Source: Holophagaceae bacterium
GTDB lineage: Bacteria; Acidobacteriota; Holophagae; Holophagales; Holophagaceae
Length of the DNA: 35,898 nucleotides
Reading direction: 5' to 3'
NCBI GenBank assembly: GCA_025357545.1
Contig: JANXPB010000094.1
Coordinates: 1 to 35,898 of the forward strand
The translations under genes were made by a program, and so were the position numbers. Numbering within the stretch: position 1 is the stretch's first letter; each line of letters starts with the position of its first letter. The notes beneath the pieces were generated by a model. That model did no database searches. It saw nothing but the letters and a program-made list of their open reading frames with translations, and was not told the DNA's origin. Below, one piece after another: positions 1 through 7,626 of the stretch.

Positions 1-21
1 AGGCGAGATGAGGGTTTTCAT
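1..21 (-). CDS. 5' end of a gene leaving the window (first 7 codons)
   Basis: A minus-strand ATG at position 21 is followed by six further codons (MKTLISP) before the window ends. An AAGGAG ribosome binding site lies five bases upstream of the ATG, and a sigma70-like promoter sits at 45-72. The product cannot be identified from seven residues. The call rests only on the combination of start, ribosome binding site and promoter. Confidence 0.45.
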
Positions 22-44
22 GCCAGCTCCTTGGAGCTGACATC

Positions 45-72
45 AATATAAGTTATACTTTATTGAATGCAA
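45..72 (-). promoter_or_regulatory. sigma70-like promoter
   Basis: On the minus strand TTGCAT (67-72) and TATATT (45-50) are separated by 16 bp in an AT-rich patch that stands out from its GC-rich surroundings. It is placed to drive the gene starting at 21. Confidence 0.45.
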
Positions 73-141
73 CTTGGCATGAGTCCTCAACTGAACCGAA
101 TGTTACAGTTCCAAGTTCCTGAGTCATTGTGCAATTTGGAA

Positions 142-154
142 GCGCCTTCGGCGC
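142..154 (-). terminator. weak stem-loop downstream of nadC
   Basis: GCGCC and GGCGC are separated by a 3-base loop, about 60 bp past the nadC stop. On the minus strand it is followed by TTCCAAATT, not a clean T-run, so it is only a possible terminator. Confidence 0.25.
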
Positions 155-214
155 ACGGCGATCAACCTCGTGGCCACAGGCCGCCTGCCTGATTGAAACC
201 CAAGCCCCAGAATT

Positions 215-1066
215 TCAGGACTCTAGCCGTAGACTCAGGTCCGCCGCCGGGGCGCTATGGGTGAGGGCGCCCACGCTGAGGAAGTCCACGCCGGTCTCGG
301 CCACCGGGCGGGCCCGCTCCAGGGTCAGGTTGCTGCTGGCTTCCAGGAAGACCCGGCGGCCCGACGCATTCCGCATCTCCACCGCCAGGCGCATGGACTC
401 CAGGTCCATGTTGTCCAGCAGGACGCCATCCACCTCCGGCAGTTCCAGGCATTCGGCGAGCTGGTCGATGCGCTCCACCTCCACCTCGATGCGGATCAGG
501 TTCGGGCTCAAATTGCGGGCGCTTGCTACCGCCTGGCGAAGCCCGTCGGCGGCCGCGATGTGGTTCTCCTTGAGCAGCACGCCGTCGCCCAGGGAGAAGC
601 GATGGTTGAAGCCACCCCCACAGCGCACCGCGTACTTTTCCAAGAGTTTGAGGCCCGGCGTGGTCTTGCGGGTGTCCAGGACCCGGGCGCCGGTGCCCGC
701 GATGGTCTCCACGAACATTCCAGTGAGAGTGGCGGTGCCCGAGAGGCGCTGCAACAGATTCAGCAGGACCCGCTCGGCCATCAGGATTGCTCGGCTGGGC
801 CCTTCGAGCTGCAACACCACGCTGCCCGCCTGCACGATGCTGCCGTCCTCCTGCCAAGGCGTGGCCTTGATGCGCTCGTCCACCAGGCGCAGCACCTCCA
901 TTGCCACCGGCAGGCCCGCGATCACCAGCAGCGACTTGGCCTTGATGGACCCCCGCATGGGCCGATCCCGCACCGCGCCCGAAGACCAGTCCTGGCTGCC
1001 CCAGTCCTCCCGCAGGAAGGCGCGGAGCTGATCGCGGTAGGTCTCGGGATGGGGCGGGTTGAACAT
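215..1066 (-). CDS. nadC: nicotinate-nucleotide pyrophosphorylase (quinolinate phosphoribosyltransferase)
   Basis: This 283-aa protein has the usual length of NadC, the cytoplasmic enzyme that turns quinolinate and PRPP into nicotinate mononucleotide, CO2 and pyrophosphate in de novo NAD synthesis. Family signatures are clear: RLSGTATLT (about 108-115), DTRKTTPGLKLLEKYAVRCG (131-150), GGGFNHR (150-156) and KENH (166-169), which together form the substrate and PRPP site. The C-terminal barrel carries VDGVLLDNMD and VDFLSVGALTHS, as in the family. The start has no obvious Shine-Dalgarno sequence. It lies 14 bp after the stop of the upstream GGDEF gene, so translation may be coupled. nadA and nadB are not in the window. 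Confidence 0.95.
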   Translation of the reverse strand: MFNPPHPETYRDQLRAFLREDWGSQDWSSGAVRDRPMRGSIKAKSLLVIAGLPVAMEVLRLVDERIKATPWQEDGSIVQAGSVVLQLEGPSRAILMAERVLLNLLQRLSGTATLTGMFVETIAGTGARVLDTRKTTPGLKLLEKYAVRCGGGFNHRFSLGDGVLLKENHIAAADGLRQAVASARNLSPNLIRIEVEVERIDQLAECLELPEVDGVLLDNMDLESMRLAVEMRNASGRRVFLEASSNLTLERARPVAETGVDFLSVGALTHSAPAADLSLRLES

Positions 1067-1080
1067 GCGAAAAGATTAAC

Positions 1081-2124
1081 TCAGGTGGCCGCCACCACGC
1101 GGTTGCGGCCTTCGGCCTTGGCCCGGCGGAGGGCCGCGCCCGCACGGCGCAGCAAAATTTCGCAGCGGTCGTCGGCCTCGATGAGTTGCGCCACCCCGAA
1201 ACTCAGGGTGGCCTCGTGGACGGTCCGTCCTTCCCGATGTTCCAGGGCGGAAAAATCCACCCGCAGGTTTTCGGCGGCGGTGCGGGCCCCCTCCAGATCG
1301 GTATTGCCCAGGACCAGGATCAGTTCCTCGCCATCCATGCGGGCAGCGGCGTCCACGGAGCGCACCCGGGTCCGCAGCAGGCGCCCCAGGTTGCGCAGAA
1401 TCGCATCGCCCATGGCATGGCCGAACTGCTCGTTGATGGCCTGGGCATGGTCCAGATCCATGACCACCACCGCCAGGGGCTGGTGGTAGCGGCGGGCCCG
1501 CTTGATTTCCTCCACCAGCCGGCGGATGCAGGCCCGGCGGTTGAGGAGCCCGGTCAAGGCATCCATGGTGGCGAGCCGGTCCACCTCCCGCAGAGCCACC
1601 TCCAGTTCGCCACGCACCCGCCGCAATTCCAGCAGAGCGATCACCTGTCCGGCCAGGTGGCCCAAGGATTCCTTCTGCCGCTTGGAAAGGCGGCGTGCTT
1701 CCGTGTCGAGCACCCCAAGCGTGCCGATTCGGTGCCCCTCGGGAGTCTCCAGCACTGCGCTCGCGTAGGCCCGTACCGAAGCGCCGAAGGAGGCCCGGAG
1801 GGCCACCCCCATCGGATCGGCATCCGCGTCCCAGATCTCGAAGAAAGGCTGTTCCAGCACCGCCCGGGTGAAGAAATCCGAATCGCGGGGGATTTCCAAA
1901 CCCGCCAGTTGGCCGCGGCCCCAGGCCGCCTTGATCCAGACGCGGTCCTCGTCCACCAGATCCAGGCGGGCGGCGGGCGAGGCGCAAACCTCGGCTGCGA
2001 AGCGCACCAATTGGTCCAGGGCCTCCTCGGGCCCGCTATCCAGGACGCCGTAGCGGCGCAGAGCCTCCAGCCTGGCGGTTTCATCCCGGGGGCTATGGAA
2101 GGCGGCTGATCGGCTTCCGCTCAT
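1081..2124 (-). CDS. GAF-GGDEF protein with a degenerate active site
   Basis: The 347-aa protein has an N-terminal GAF-like sensor domain (about 36-165), a short helix and a C-terminal GGDEF domain (about 185-345) beginning with the typical MDALTGLLNRR. The signature reads DGEEL (264-268) in place of GG(D/E)EF, and the nearby family segment DxDxFKxxND is DLDHAQAIN, lacking the usual Phe-Lys. It may therefore be a weak or inactive diguanylate cyclase that binds GTP or c-di-GMP for regulation. The start at 2124 is preceded by GGAG at 8 bases; starts at 2148 and 2211 are possible but have no better site. It probably forms an operon with nadC and is divergent from the hydrolase gene at 2214. No membrane segment is seen, so it is likely cytoplasmic. 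Confidence 0.87.
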   Translation of the reverse strand: MSGSRSAAFHSPRDETARLEALRRYGVLDSGPEEALDQLVRFAAEVCASPAARLDLVDEDRVWIKAAWGRGQLAGLEIPRDSDFFTRAVLEQPFFEIWDADADPMGVALRASFGASVRAYASAVLETPEGHRIGTLGVLDTEARRLSKRQKESLGHLAGQVIALLELRRVRGELEVALREVDRLATMDALTGLLNRRACIRRLVEEIKRARRYHQPLAVVVMDLDHAQAINEQFGHAMGDAILRNLGRLLRTRVRSVDAAARMDGEELILVLGNTDLEGARTAAENLRVDFSALEHREGRTVHEATLSFGVAQLIEADDRCEILLRRAGAALRRAKAEGRNRVVAAT

Positions 2125-2213
2125 GTGAGGAGCTCCAGACGGATTCATTTCATACCATGCGCTGGCCCAAAATCCCCCAGTGAACCACAATGCAACCAAA
2201 CACCGAGGCATTC

Positions 2214-2939
2214 ATGAACCCCATCAGCGGCGAATGGATCACCCTGCCCGTGAGCGACGGCACGCCCATGCGCGCCTACCTCGCGCGGCCCCAAAGCGCC
2301 CCCACGGCCCCGGGCCTGCTGGTTTTCCAGGAGATCTTCGGCGTGAACAGCCACATCCGCGAAGTCTGCGAACGCCTGGCCATCGAAGGCTTCACGGCCC
2401 TGGCGCCGGAGCTGTTCCACCGCACCGCGCCCGGCTTCGCCTCCTCCTACGACAGCCACCTGCCTGGCCGGGAGGAGGCTGTGAAAATGACCCTCCCCGG
2501 CCTGGAAGAGGATTTCAAAGCCGTGGCGGACTGGTTCGCCGCGGATAGCCAGACCGGGTCCCGCAAGATCGGCAGCATCGGCTTCTGCATGGGCGGCCGC
2601 ATGAGCTTCCTGGCCGCATCTGCCCTGCCCCTGGCCTGCGCGGCCTCCTTCTATGGCGGCAACATCCCGCAGCACCTGGACCGGCTGGATCGCGTGAACA
2701 GCCCCTTGCTGCTGGTGTGGGGCGGCCAGGATGCCTCCATCCCCCCCGAGCAGCGGCAGCAGCTGGAAGAGGCGCTCCTCTCCGCGAAGAAGTGCTTCAT
2801 GAACGTCTGTTTCGAACCTGCGGGGCACGGGTTCTTCTGCGACCAGCGTGCCAGCTACCACGCCGAAGCCGCCCACCTGGCTTGGCCCTTGACCTTGGAT
2901 TTCCTCCGCAAGTATCTGGATCCCGAGGCACGGCAGTAG
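2214..2939 (+). CDS. dienelactone hydrolase family protein
   Basis: This is a 241-aa alpha/beta hydrolase. It carries the dienelactone hydrolase nucleophile motif GFCMGG (Cys about residue 125), the Asp in WGGQDASIPPEQ and the His in AGHGFFCDQR, giving the Cys-Asp-His triad of the family. The N-terminal LLVFQEIFGVNSHIREVCER is also typical. Such enzymes open lactone rings in chlorocatechol breakdown, but many members act on unknown esters and no other catechol gene lies nearby. I chose ATG 2214 because GAGG lies 5 bases upstream; the ATG at 2190 has no ribosome binding site. The enoyl-CoA hydratase gene follows after 21 bp and is probably co-transcribed. No signal peptide is seen. Confidence 0.9.
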   Translation: MNPISGEWITLPVSDGTPMRAYLARPQSAPTAPGLLVFQEIFGVNSHIREVCERLAIEGFTALAPELFHRTAPGFASSYDSHLPGREEAVKMTLPGLEEDFKAVADWFAADSQTGSRKIGSIGFCMGGRMSFLAASALPLACAASFYGGNIPQHLDRLDRVNSPLLLVWGGQDASIPPEQRQQLEEALLSAKKCFMNVCFEPAGHGFFCDQRASYHAEAAHLAWPLTLDFLRKYLDPEARQ

Positions 2940-2960
2940 ACTGGCGGGACAGGAGCCTCC

Positions 2961-3737
2961 ATGTCCGTGATCAGCATCGAAACCGTCGACCGTATCGCCT
3001 GGGTGACCCTCCAGCGCCCCGAGAAGCTCAACGCCCTGAACACCGAAGTGCTCAAGGAACTGGACTGCGCCTTCGCAGGGCTGGAGCATGATGAAAAGGT
3101 CGGCGTCGTGGTGGTCACCGGCGCCGGCGAGAAGGCCTTTGTGGCGGGCGCCGACATCGGTGAACTGCGGGAGCTGGACAGCGCCTCGGCCCGTCGGCAG
3201 GGACTCGCCGGGCAAGCCGTGTTCAACCGCATCGAGCAGATGCCCAAGCCCGTCCTGGCAATGGTCAATGGCTTTGCCTTAGGCGGCGGCTGCGAACTGG
3301 CCCTGGCCTGCCATGTGCGGGTGGCTTCTGAAACCGCCAGGTTCGGCCTCCCTGAAGTGTCCTTGGGTATCATCCCTGGCTACGGTGGCACCCAGCGTCT
3401 GCCGCGCCTGGTGGGCAAAGGCGTGGCCCTGGACATGATTCTCAGCGGCGACTTGGTGGGCGCCGCGGACGCCTTGCGCATAGGGCTTGTTAGCCGCGTA
3501 TTTCCGGCCGCGGAACTCAAGGCAGGTACCGAGAAACTCGCCCGCACCCTGCTCAGCCGGGGGCCCCTGGCCCTGCGCCAGGCCCTCACCGCCGTGCACC
3601 AGGGCCTGGAAATGCCATTGGAACAAGGCCTCCAGTTCGAGGCGGCCCTCTTCGGTCTGCTGGCCGCCACCGAGGATATGAAGGAGGGGATGGCGGCCTT
3701 CCTGGAGAAGCGTCCCGCCCAGTTCAAAGGGCTGTAG
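2961..3737 (+). CDS. enoyl-CoA hydratase/isomerase (crotonase family)
   Basis: The 258-aa protein is a full-length crotonase. The oxyanion-hole segments are AFVAGADIGEL (about 59-69) and NGFALGGGCELAL (about 103-115). Both catalytic glutamates are present: E112 in GGCELA and E132 in FGLPEVSLG, 20 residues apart as in the hydratases. This favours hydration of trans-2-enoyl-CoA, possibly crotonyl-CoA, in fatty-acid or butyrate metabolism. AGGAG lies 6 bases before the ATG. It follows the dienelactone hydrolase and faces the two-component genes. The exact substrate cannot be read from sequence. Confidence 0.92.
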   Translation: MSVISIETVDRIAWVTLQRPEKLNALNTEVLKELDCAFAGLEHDEKVGVVVVTGAGEKAFVAGADIGELRELDSASARRQGLAGQAVFNRIEQMPKPVLAMVNGFALGGGCELALACHVRVASETARFGLPEVSLGIIPGYGGTQRLPRLVGKGVALDMILSGDLVGAADALRIGLVSRVFPAAELKAGTEKLARTLLSRGPLALRQALTAVHQGLEMPLEQGLQFEAALFGLLAATEDMKEGMAAFLEKRPAQFKGL

Positions 3738-3745
3738 CCCCCGGC

Positions 3746-3768
3746 AGCTAGTGGTTCCACAACCAGCT
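3746..3768. terminator. possible bidirectional stem-loop between convergent genes
   Basis: AGCT+GGTT pair with AACC+AGCT, with a 3-base bulge and a 4-base loop, between the hydratase stop (3737) and the response-regulator stop (3783). There is no T-run, so this is weak. Confidence 0.25.
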
Positions 3769-3782
3769 CCCGGTATCGATCC

Positions 3783-4416
3783 TCAGCCCAGCCAGCCTTC
3801 CTCCAACGCCATCAGCACGGCCAGAGTGCGATCGCGAACTTTCAACTTGGCCAGGACGCTGGAGACTTGGTTCTTCACCGTGCCCTCAGCGGTACGCAGG
3901 GCGTAGGCGATCTCCCAATTGCTGAAGCCCGAGGCCATGAGCCGCAGCACTTGGAGCTCGCGTTCCGTGAGCGGGGGGCGGCCCTTGGAGGAGTTCAAGG
4001 CTGCGGGTGCGCTGGAGCAAGTGTTCCGTGAGGGCCGGCTGGATGAAGGTGCCGCCCGCGGCGATGACGCGGATGGCCTCCACCAGCTGATGCAGGGTCA
4101 CGTCCTTGCGCAGGTAGCCCTTGGCACCCGCCCGGATGGCATCCAGCACCGATTGGCCGTCGTCGAAGGTGGTGAGCACCAGGCAGGGGGTCACGTCGCC
4201 CCGCTCCTCCAGCCGCTGCAGCACGCCGATGCCATGCAGACGGGGCATCCGGAGATCCAGCAGGATCACGTCGGCCTTTGAATCCGGCAGCAGCCTCAAG
4301 GCTTCTTCGCCGTCCGAGGCCTCGGCCACCACCTGGATGTCCAGCGCCAGCCCCAGCAGGCTGAGCAGCCCATGGCGCACCAGGGCCTCGTTCTCCACCA
4401 CCATGACGCGGATCAT
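3783..4416 (-). pseudogene. NarL/FixJ-type response regulator, frameshifted in a G6 run
   Basis: Two reading frames together make one normal response regulator of about 210 aa. The first (from 4416) is a receiver domain with VENE, phospho-acceptor D54 in LLDLRMP, and the conserved Thr and Lys in LTTFDD and GYLRKD. The second (about 3998-3783) is a LuxR-type helix-turn-helix beginning PPLTERELQVLRLMASG, with GTVKNQVSSVLAKL. They join if one base is removed from the homopolymer of six G at 3973-3978, giving an uninterrupted linker PPPLTEREL. It overlaps the kinase gene by 4 bp (ATGA), so the pair is translationally coupled. Everything outside this run looks intact, so a sequencing or assembly error, a recent mutation, or slippage during expression are all possible. 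Confidence 0.85.
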
Positions 4417-5525
4417 GCAGGGGGATCATTCATCGGCAGCGCAAGGGTGGCGGCCAAGCCCTGTCCAGGCTCCACCACCAACGCCAGCGTGCCCCCGGCG
4501 GCCTCCACACGCTCGCGCATGGAGCGGAGGCCGCGGCCTTCGACCAAGCGGGTGGCACCGATGCCGTCGTCGCGGACCATCAAGCAGAGCCCCTCGGCCC
4601 GAGCTTGCACTTGGATCCAGATCTGCGCCGCGGAGGCGTGGCGCACGGCATTGGTGATGAGCTCCTGTGCGCAGCGCAGCAGCAGGCTGGAGCGCGCAAT
4701 ATCCACCGGCAGCGGGCCCTGGATTTCCAGGTGGATGCGCGGTTGGGGGAAGTCCACCACGAGATTGCGGAGGTCCTGAGCCAGATCCGCTCCCGGCGGA
4801 GGATGCAGCGTGTCCATGGTCCTGCGCAGATCCCGCATCAGGCCGCGCCCGATGGACGAGGCTGTTTCAAGGGCCTGCAGCCGGTGGTCCGCCTCCGCAT
4901 GGGTGGCCACCTCCAGATTGAGGTTCAAGGCCGTGATGCGATGACCCAGGGCATCATGCAGTTCGCCGGCGATGCGCACCCGCTCCGCCATGCGGTGGCG
5001 GTGCAGCAACAGTTCCTGGGCGGCCTTGAGGGCCTCCCGGGCACTGGTCTCTTGTTCCACCAGGCGGAAGGTCATAAAGGCCAGCACCTGGAAGCCAAAA
5101 TAGGGCGGTGACAGCATCAAAGCCTGGTTCAGCGTCCAGTGGTGGTCGATGGCCAGGGCACAGCCCAGGCTCTGGAGCGTGATCCAGGCAAACCCCGCCT
5201 TGATGGATAGTCGCGGCCCCAATTGCATGGCCACCAGCACCAGCAGGGCGCCTTCAAAGCCGTCGCAGCGCACCAGCACCATGGCCACCACGCAGGCGGC
5301 CTCCAGCGCCGGAAGGAGGAACTGCAAGGCCGACCCCAGGCGCGGGTAAACATCCCGGAAGGACGCATGGATCAGCCCGAAAAGCAGCCACAGGCCGATC
5401 CAAGAATAGACCCGGGCGGGTTGCTGGATGCGACCGAGAAAAGCCGAGGCGCCCACCATCCCCCACACCAGCAGCCCGCCCGATTGCAGCAGGTCATCGG
5501 ATTTTCTCAAGGGGAGGGATGGCAT
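4413..5525 (-). CDS. sensor histidine kinase, NarL/DesK type (HisKA_3)
   Basis: The 370-aa protein has about five hydrophobic segments in residues 17-155 that make a membrane sensor with no large periplasmic domain. A coiled-coil linker and the HisKA_3 motif RIAGELHDALGHRI follow, with H190 the likely phosphorylated histidine. The C-terminal HATPase_c domain shows the N box (CAQELITNAVRHA), MVRDDGIG and GRGLRSMRERVEAAGG. It is expected to phosphorylate the partner response regulator encoded immediately downstream with a 4-bp overlap. The signal is unknown. The ribosome binding site is poor: GGAG lies 17 bases upstream of the ATG. Confidence 0.92.
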   Translation of the reverse strand: MPSLPLRKSDDLLQSGGLLVWGMVGASAFLGRIQQPARVYSWIGLWLLFGLIHASFRDVYPRLGSALQFLLPALEAACVVAMVLVRCDGFEGALLVLVAMQLGPRLSIKAGFAWITLQSLGCALAIDHHWTLNQALMLSPPYFGFQVLAFMTFRLVEQETSAREALKAAQELLLHRHRMAERVRIAGELHDALGHRITALNLNLEVATHAEADHRLQALETASSIGRGLMRDLRRTMDTLHPPPGADLAQDLRNLVVDFPQPRIHLEIQGPLPVDIARSSLLLRCAQELITNAVRHASAAQIWIQVQARAEGLCLMVRDDGIGATRLVEGRGLRSMRERVEAAGGTLALVVEPGQGLAATLALPMNDPPA

Positions 5526-5578
5526 CCCGAGAACTATAGCTCCGGGCGGTCCAGGAGCTTCATAGGCCGAAAGTCATA

Positions 5579-5621
5579 GGCCCCGCTTAGTCCCTCGGGG
5601 CCATGGCACCAGACTGGCCCC
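5579..5621 (+). promoter_or_regulatory. three alternating GGCCCC/GGGGCC arms in the cupin-gene leader
   Basis: GGCCCCG (5579-5585), CGGGGCC (5596-5602) and GGCCCC (5616-5621) are regularly spaced. The central arm can pair with either neighbour, so two mutually exclusive hairpins are possible. They lie 33-75 bp before the cupin start, between divergent genes. In GC-rich DNA such arms can arise by chance. Confidence 0.3.
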
Positions 5622-5653
5622 TCCCCAAAATGACCTTCAGACCAGGAGCTTCC

Positions 5654-6388
5654 ATGGCCACGCATTCCGATCAGGGCCTCACGGTAGAGCGCCGATGGTT
5701 TTTTCAACTTCCACTCCTGGTCGTGGCCACTTCCCTAGCCGCCTAAACCGCGAAACTCGAATCCCTGGAGAATGCGGCCGTCGGGACCAGTGGAGGAACC
5801 GGAGCGCTGGACTTCCAGGCCTTCGCAAAGGCTTGTGGAGAGCTCTCGGCCCTGGCCAATAATGACAATTCCCTGCTGGAGGACGCCCATGTGGCGCGCA
5901 TCGCTGAAGCCGCGGTGCGGTTGAATCGCAGCACGGTTCCGGCAGGAAAGCTCTACCCCTTCGGCGGCTTCGTGGACATCGGACCGGTGGCGAAGGCGCC
6001 GGCCCTGGCGATCATCCTATGGCGGATGGGGCCCGGCGCCGTTTTCCCACCCCACGACCATGACCCGGTAGACGTGGTGACCCTGTGCCTGGAAGGCAGC
6101 TGCCGCGCCCACCACTTCGAGATCGAAGGCCCCCGGCCCCCGCACGAATCCCGCGAAAGATTCACCCTGCGCCAGACCTTGGACCTGCACATGACGCCAG
6201 GCCGCTGTTCATCCCTGACCCGCACCCGGGACTATATCCACACGTTCCAGGCGGGTCCCCAAGGCGTGCTGGCCCTGGACATCAACACTTCCCTGCCAGG
6301 AAAAGGCAGCTTCAGCTTCCTCGACATTCAAACGGAGGCTGTGGACGCGGGCCAGCGCCTCTTCAAAGGCAATTGGAAGGCGCTGTGA
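5654..6388 (+). pseudogene. secreted cupin-fold protein interrupted by an in-frame TAA
   Basis: An ATG at 5654, with AGGAG 5 bases upstream, starts a frame that stays open to 6388 except for TAA at 5744-5746 (codon 31). Codons 13-30 read RRWFFQLPLLVVATSLAA, a secretion signal with a twin-arginine start. The stop falls right after it, where CAA (Gln) would need only one change. The rest is cupin-like: PPHDHDPVDVVTLCLEG gives the HxH metal motif, and RTRDYIHTFQAG looks like the second cupin motif, resembling cysteine/thiol dioxygenase-type cupins. Full length would be 244 aa. GTG 5891, with GAGGA 7 bases upstream, could restart translation and give a 165-aa protein without a signal. No frameshift is present. 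Confidence 0.8.
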
Positions 6389-6414
6389 ACGATCCACTTC
6401 ACAAGAGGCACACC

Positions 6415-7011
6415 ATGCTTGCGCTGCTTTTCTCCCCCTTCATCGTGCTCCAGGGCGCCGCCACGCCACCCGCCCACGCGCAGGCGCTGGAGGCCATCCG
6501 CGCCTTGGGCGGGTCAGTCGAAGTGGACGAGCAACTGCCCGGAACACCCATCGTGAAGGTCGACCTCCATGGCACAGCCATCACGGACGCGGACTTGAAA
6601 ATCCTCGCGGACCTCACGGAACTGCGGCACCTCGATCTGAGGCTCACGAAAATCGGGGATGCGGGCGTCGCGCATTTGAGAGGGTTGGCGAAACTGCGCT
6701 TCCTGAATCTATTCCGCACGCAACTCGGCGACCGAGGGCTAGAACAATTGAAAGGCTCCAGCGAACTCGAGACGCTGCTGATGGGGGGCACCCGGATTTC
6801 CGACCTGGGGATGCCGGCCCTCAAGGCCTTTCCGCATTTGAAGAAGGTGAGCCTCTTCAATACGCAGGTTGGAGACGAAGGCATCCGCCAGCTCAAAGCC
6901 TTGAACGAATTGAAGGTCCTGCTCACCGCCCAGTCGCGGGTCACGGAAGCGGGCCAGAAGGCTCTCCGCGAATCCTTGCCAGGCCTGCGTTTCACCGAGC
7001 TCCAGAACTAA
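6415..7011 (+). CDS. secreted leucine-rich-repeat protein
   Basis: The 198-aa protein starts with a signal peptide (MLALLFSPFIVLQGAATPPAHA). It then carries about five leucine-rich repeats of roughly 24 residues, with units such as LTELRHLDLRLTKIGDAGV and LAKLRFLNLFRTQLGDRG, of the GDAGV/GDRGL type common in Planctomycetes and Acidobacteria. Such repeats bind proteins; no catalytic residue is seen. I chose ATG 6415 because AGAGG lies 6 bases upstream; the reading frame is open further left inside the cupin gene. It begins 26 bp after the cupin stop and probably shares its transcript. The partner is unknown. Confidence 0.8.
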   Translation: MLALLFSPFIVLQGAATPPAHAQALEAIRALGGSVEVDEQLPGTPIVKVDLHGTAITDADLKILADLTELRHLDLRLTKIGDAGVAHLRGLAKLRFLNLFRTQLGDRGLEQLKGSSELETLLMGGTRISDLGMPALKAFPHLKKVSLFNTQVGDEGIRQLKALNELKVLLTAQSRVTEAGQKALRESLPGLRFTELQN

Positions 7012-7024
7012 GGCCGCGGCCACG

Positions 7025-7348
7025 CTATCCCTTTTGCGGAATCCCCAAGCGGTCGTATTCCCCCTCGATGCGGCCAGTCACCATGAACCAGGCCATTTTG
7101 TGGTCCCCGGCCAACGACAGCCAGGGATGCCGGAAAGTGGCAGGACGGTTGCCCTCGATGGCGAAATGGCCCGTCCAGGCGAATCCGTAGGCCACGACGG
7201 GCACCGTCCAAAGCCAGGCGTAGCGCCCTGTTGCGCCAAGCGCGAGGAGGAGAGATAGGTAGCAGAGGGTGCCCACCAGATGCAGGCGCCGGTTCGCCCG
7301 GTGCCGGTGCTCTTTGAGGTACATGGGCCAGAAGGAGGCGAACGTCAT
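7025..7348 (-). CDS. DUF962 / Mpo1-like membrane protein
   Basis: The 107-aa protein begins MTFASFWPMYLKEHRHRANR, matching the start of DUF962 proteins, and continues RRLHLVGTLCYL, a hydrophobic pair (about 29-60), GHFAIEGNRPATFRHPWLSL and FMVTGRIEGEYDR. Its yeast relative Mpo1 is an Fe(II) dioxygenase of fatty-acid alpha-oxidation that uses conserved histidines; the HR..N..LH and GH..IEGN histidines are present here. An upstream ATG at 7441 would add 31 residues (138 aa), but these do not resemble the family. Neither start has a clear ribosome binding site. It is convergent with the LRR gene and divergent from the PDZ hydrolase gene. Confidence 0.75.
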   Translation of the reverse strand: MTFASFWPMYLKEHRHRANRRLHLVGTLCYLSLLLALGATGRYAWLWTVPVVAYGFAWTGHFAIEGNRPATFRHPWLSLAGDHKMAWFMVTGRIEGEYDRLGIPQKG

Positions 7349-7561
7349 GGCGGAATGGTACGCCCCCTGCGCGGGGCCCGGCTCATTGGTTTCGACCCCG
7401 AGCCATCGGAGCCGAGCCTGAGCCAGAATCGCGTAACCCATTACTTAATTGTTGCAATTATTAAATTTAAAATAATTAATGAAATTTAAAGCATGGAAAT
7501 GGCCTTGGCTCCGCACCAATAGCCGCTTCAGGACATATGACGGGAGGCGGAAAATCGATAT

Positions 7562-7597
7562 ACGAAGTAATTCGTTGAACAATACGAATTATTTCGT
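7562..7597. promoter_or_regulatory. twin-palindrome operator (ACGAA-N4-TTCGT twice)
   Basis: Two 14-bp palindromes, ACGAA-GTAA-TTCGT at 7562-7575 and ACGAA-TTAT-TTCGT at 7584-7597, are spaced 22 bp apart, two helical turns. Together they lie inside a larger inverted repeat, 7558-7575 against 7584-7601, matching at 17 of 18 positions. The right palindrome fills the space between the -35 and -10 boxes at 7575-7602, the usual position for a repressor. No regulator gene is adjacent. As RNA the region could also form a long hairpin. Confidence 0.6.
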
Positions 7598-7602
7598 ATA
7601 TT
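7575..7602 (+). promoter_or_regulatory. sigma70-like promoter of the PDZ hydrolase gene
   Basis: TTGAAC (7575-7580) and TATATT (7597-7602) are 16 bp apart, 25 bp before the start codon. This would give a leader of about 18 nt that includes the GGAG ribosome binding site. The region is strikingly AT-rich. Confidence 0.55.
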
Positions 7603-7626
7603 CATTTCCACCTCGCGGAGCCCGCC

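Noticed and set aside
7558-7601. resemblance to loxP or dif recombination sites
   Set aside because: Arms contain TATACGAAGTAAT, close to a loxP arm, but their orientation is opposite and the spacer differs; overlap with a promoter favours an operator.
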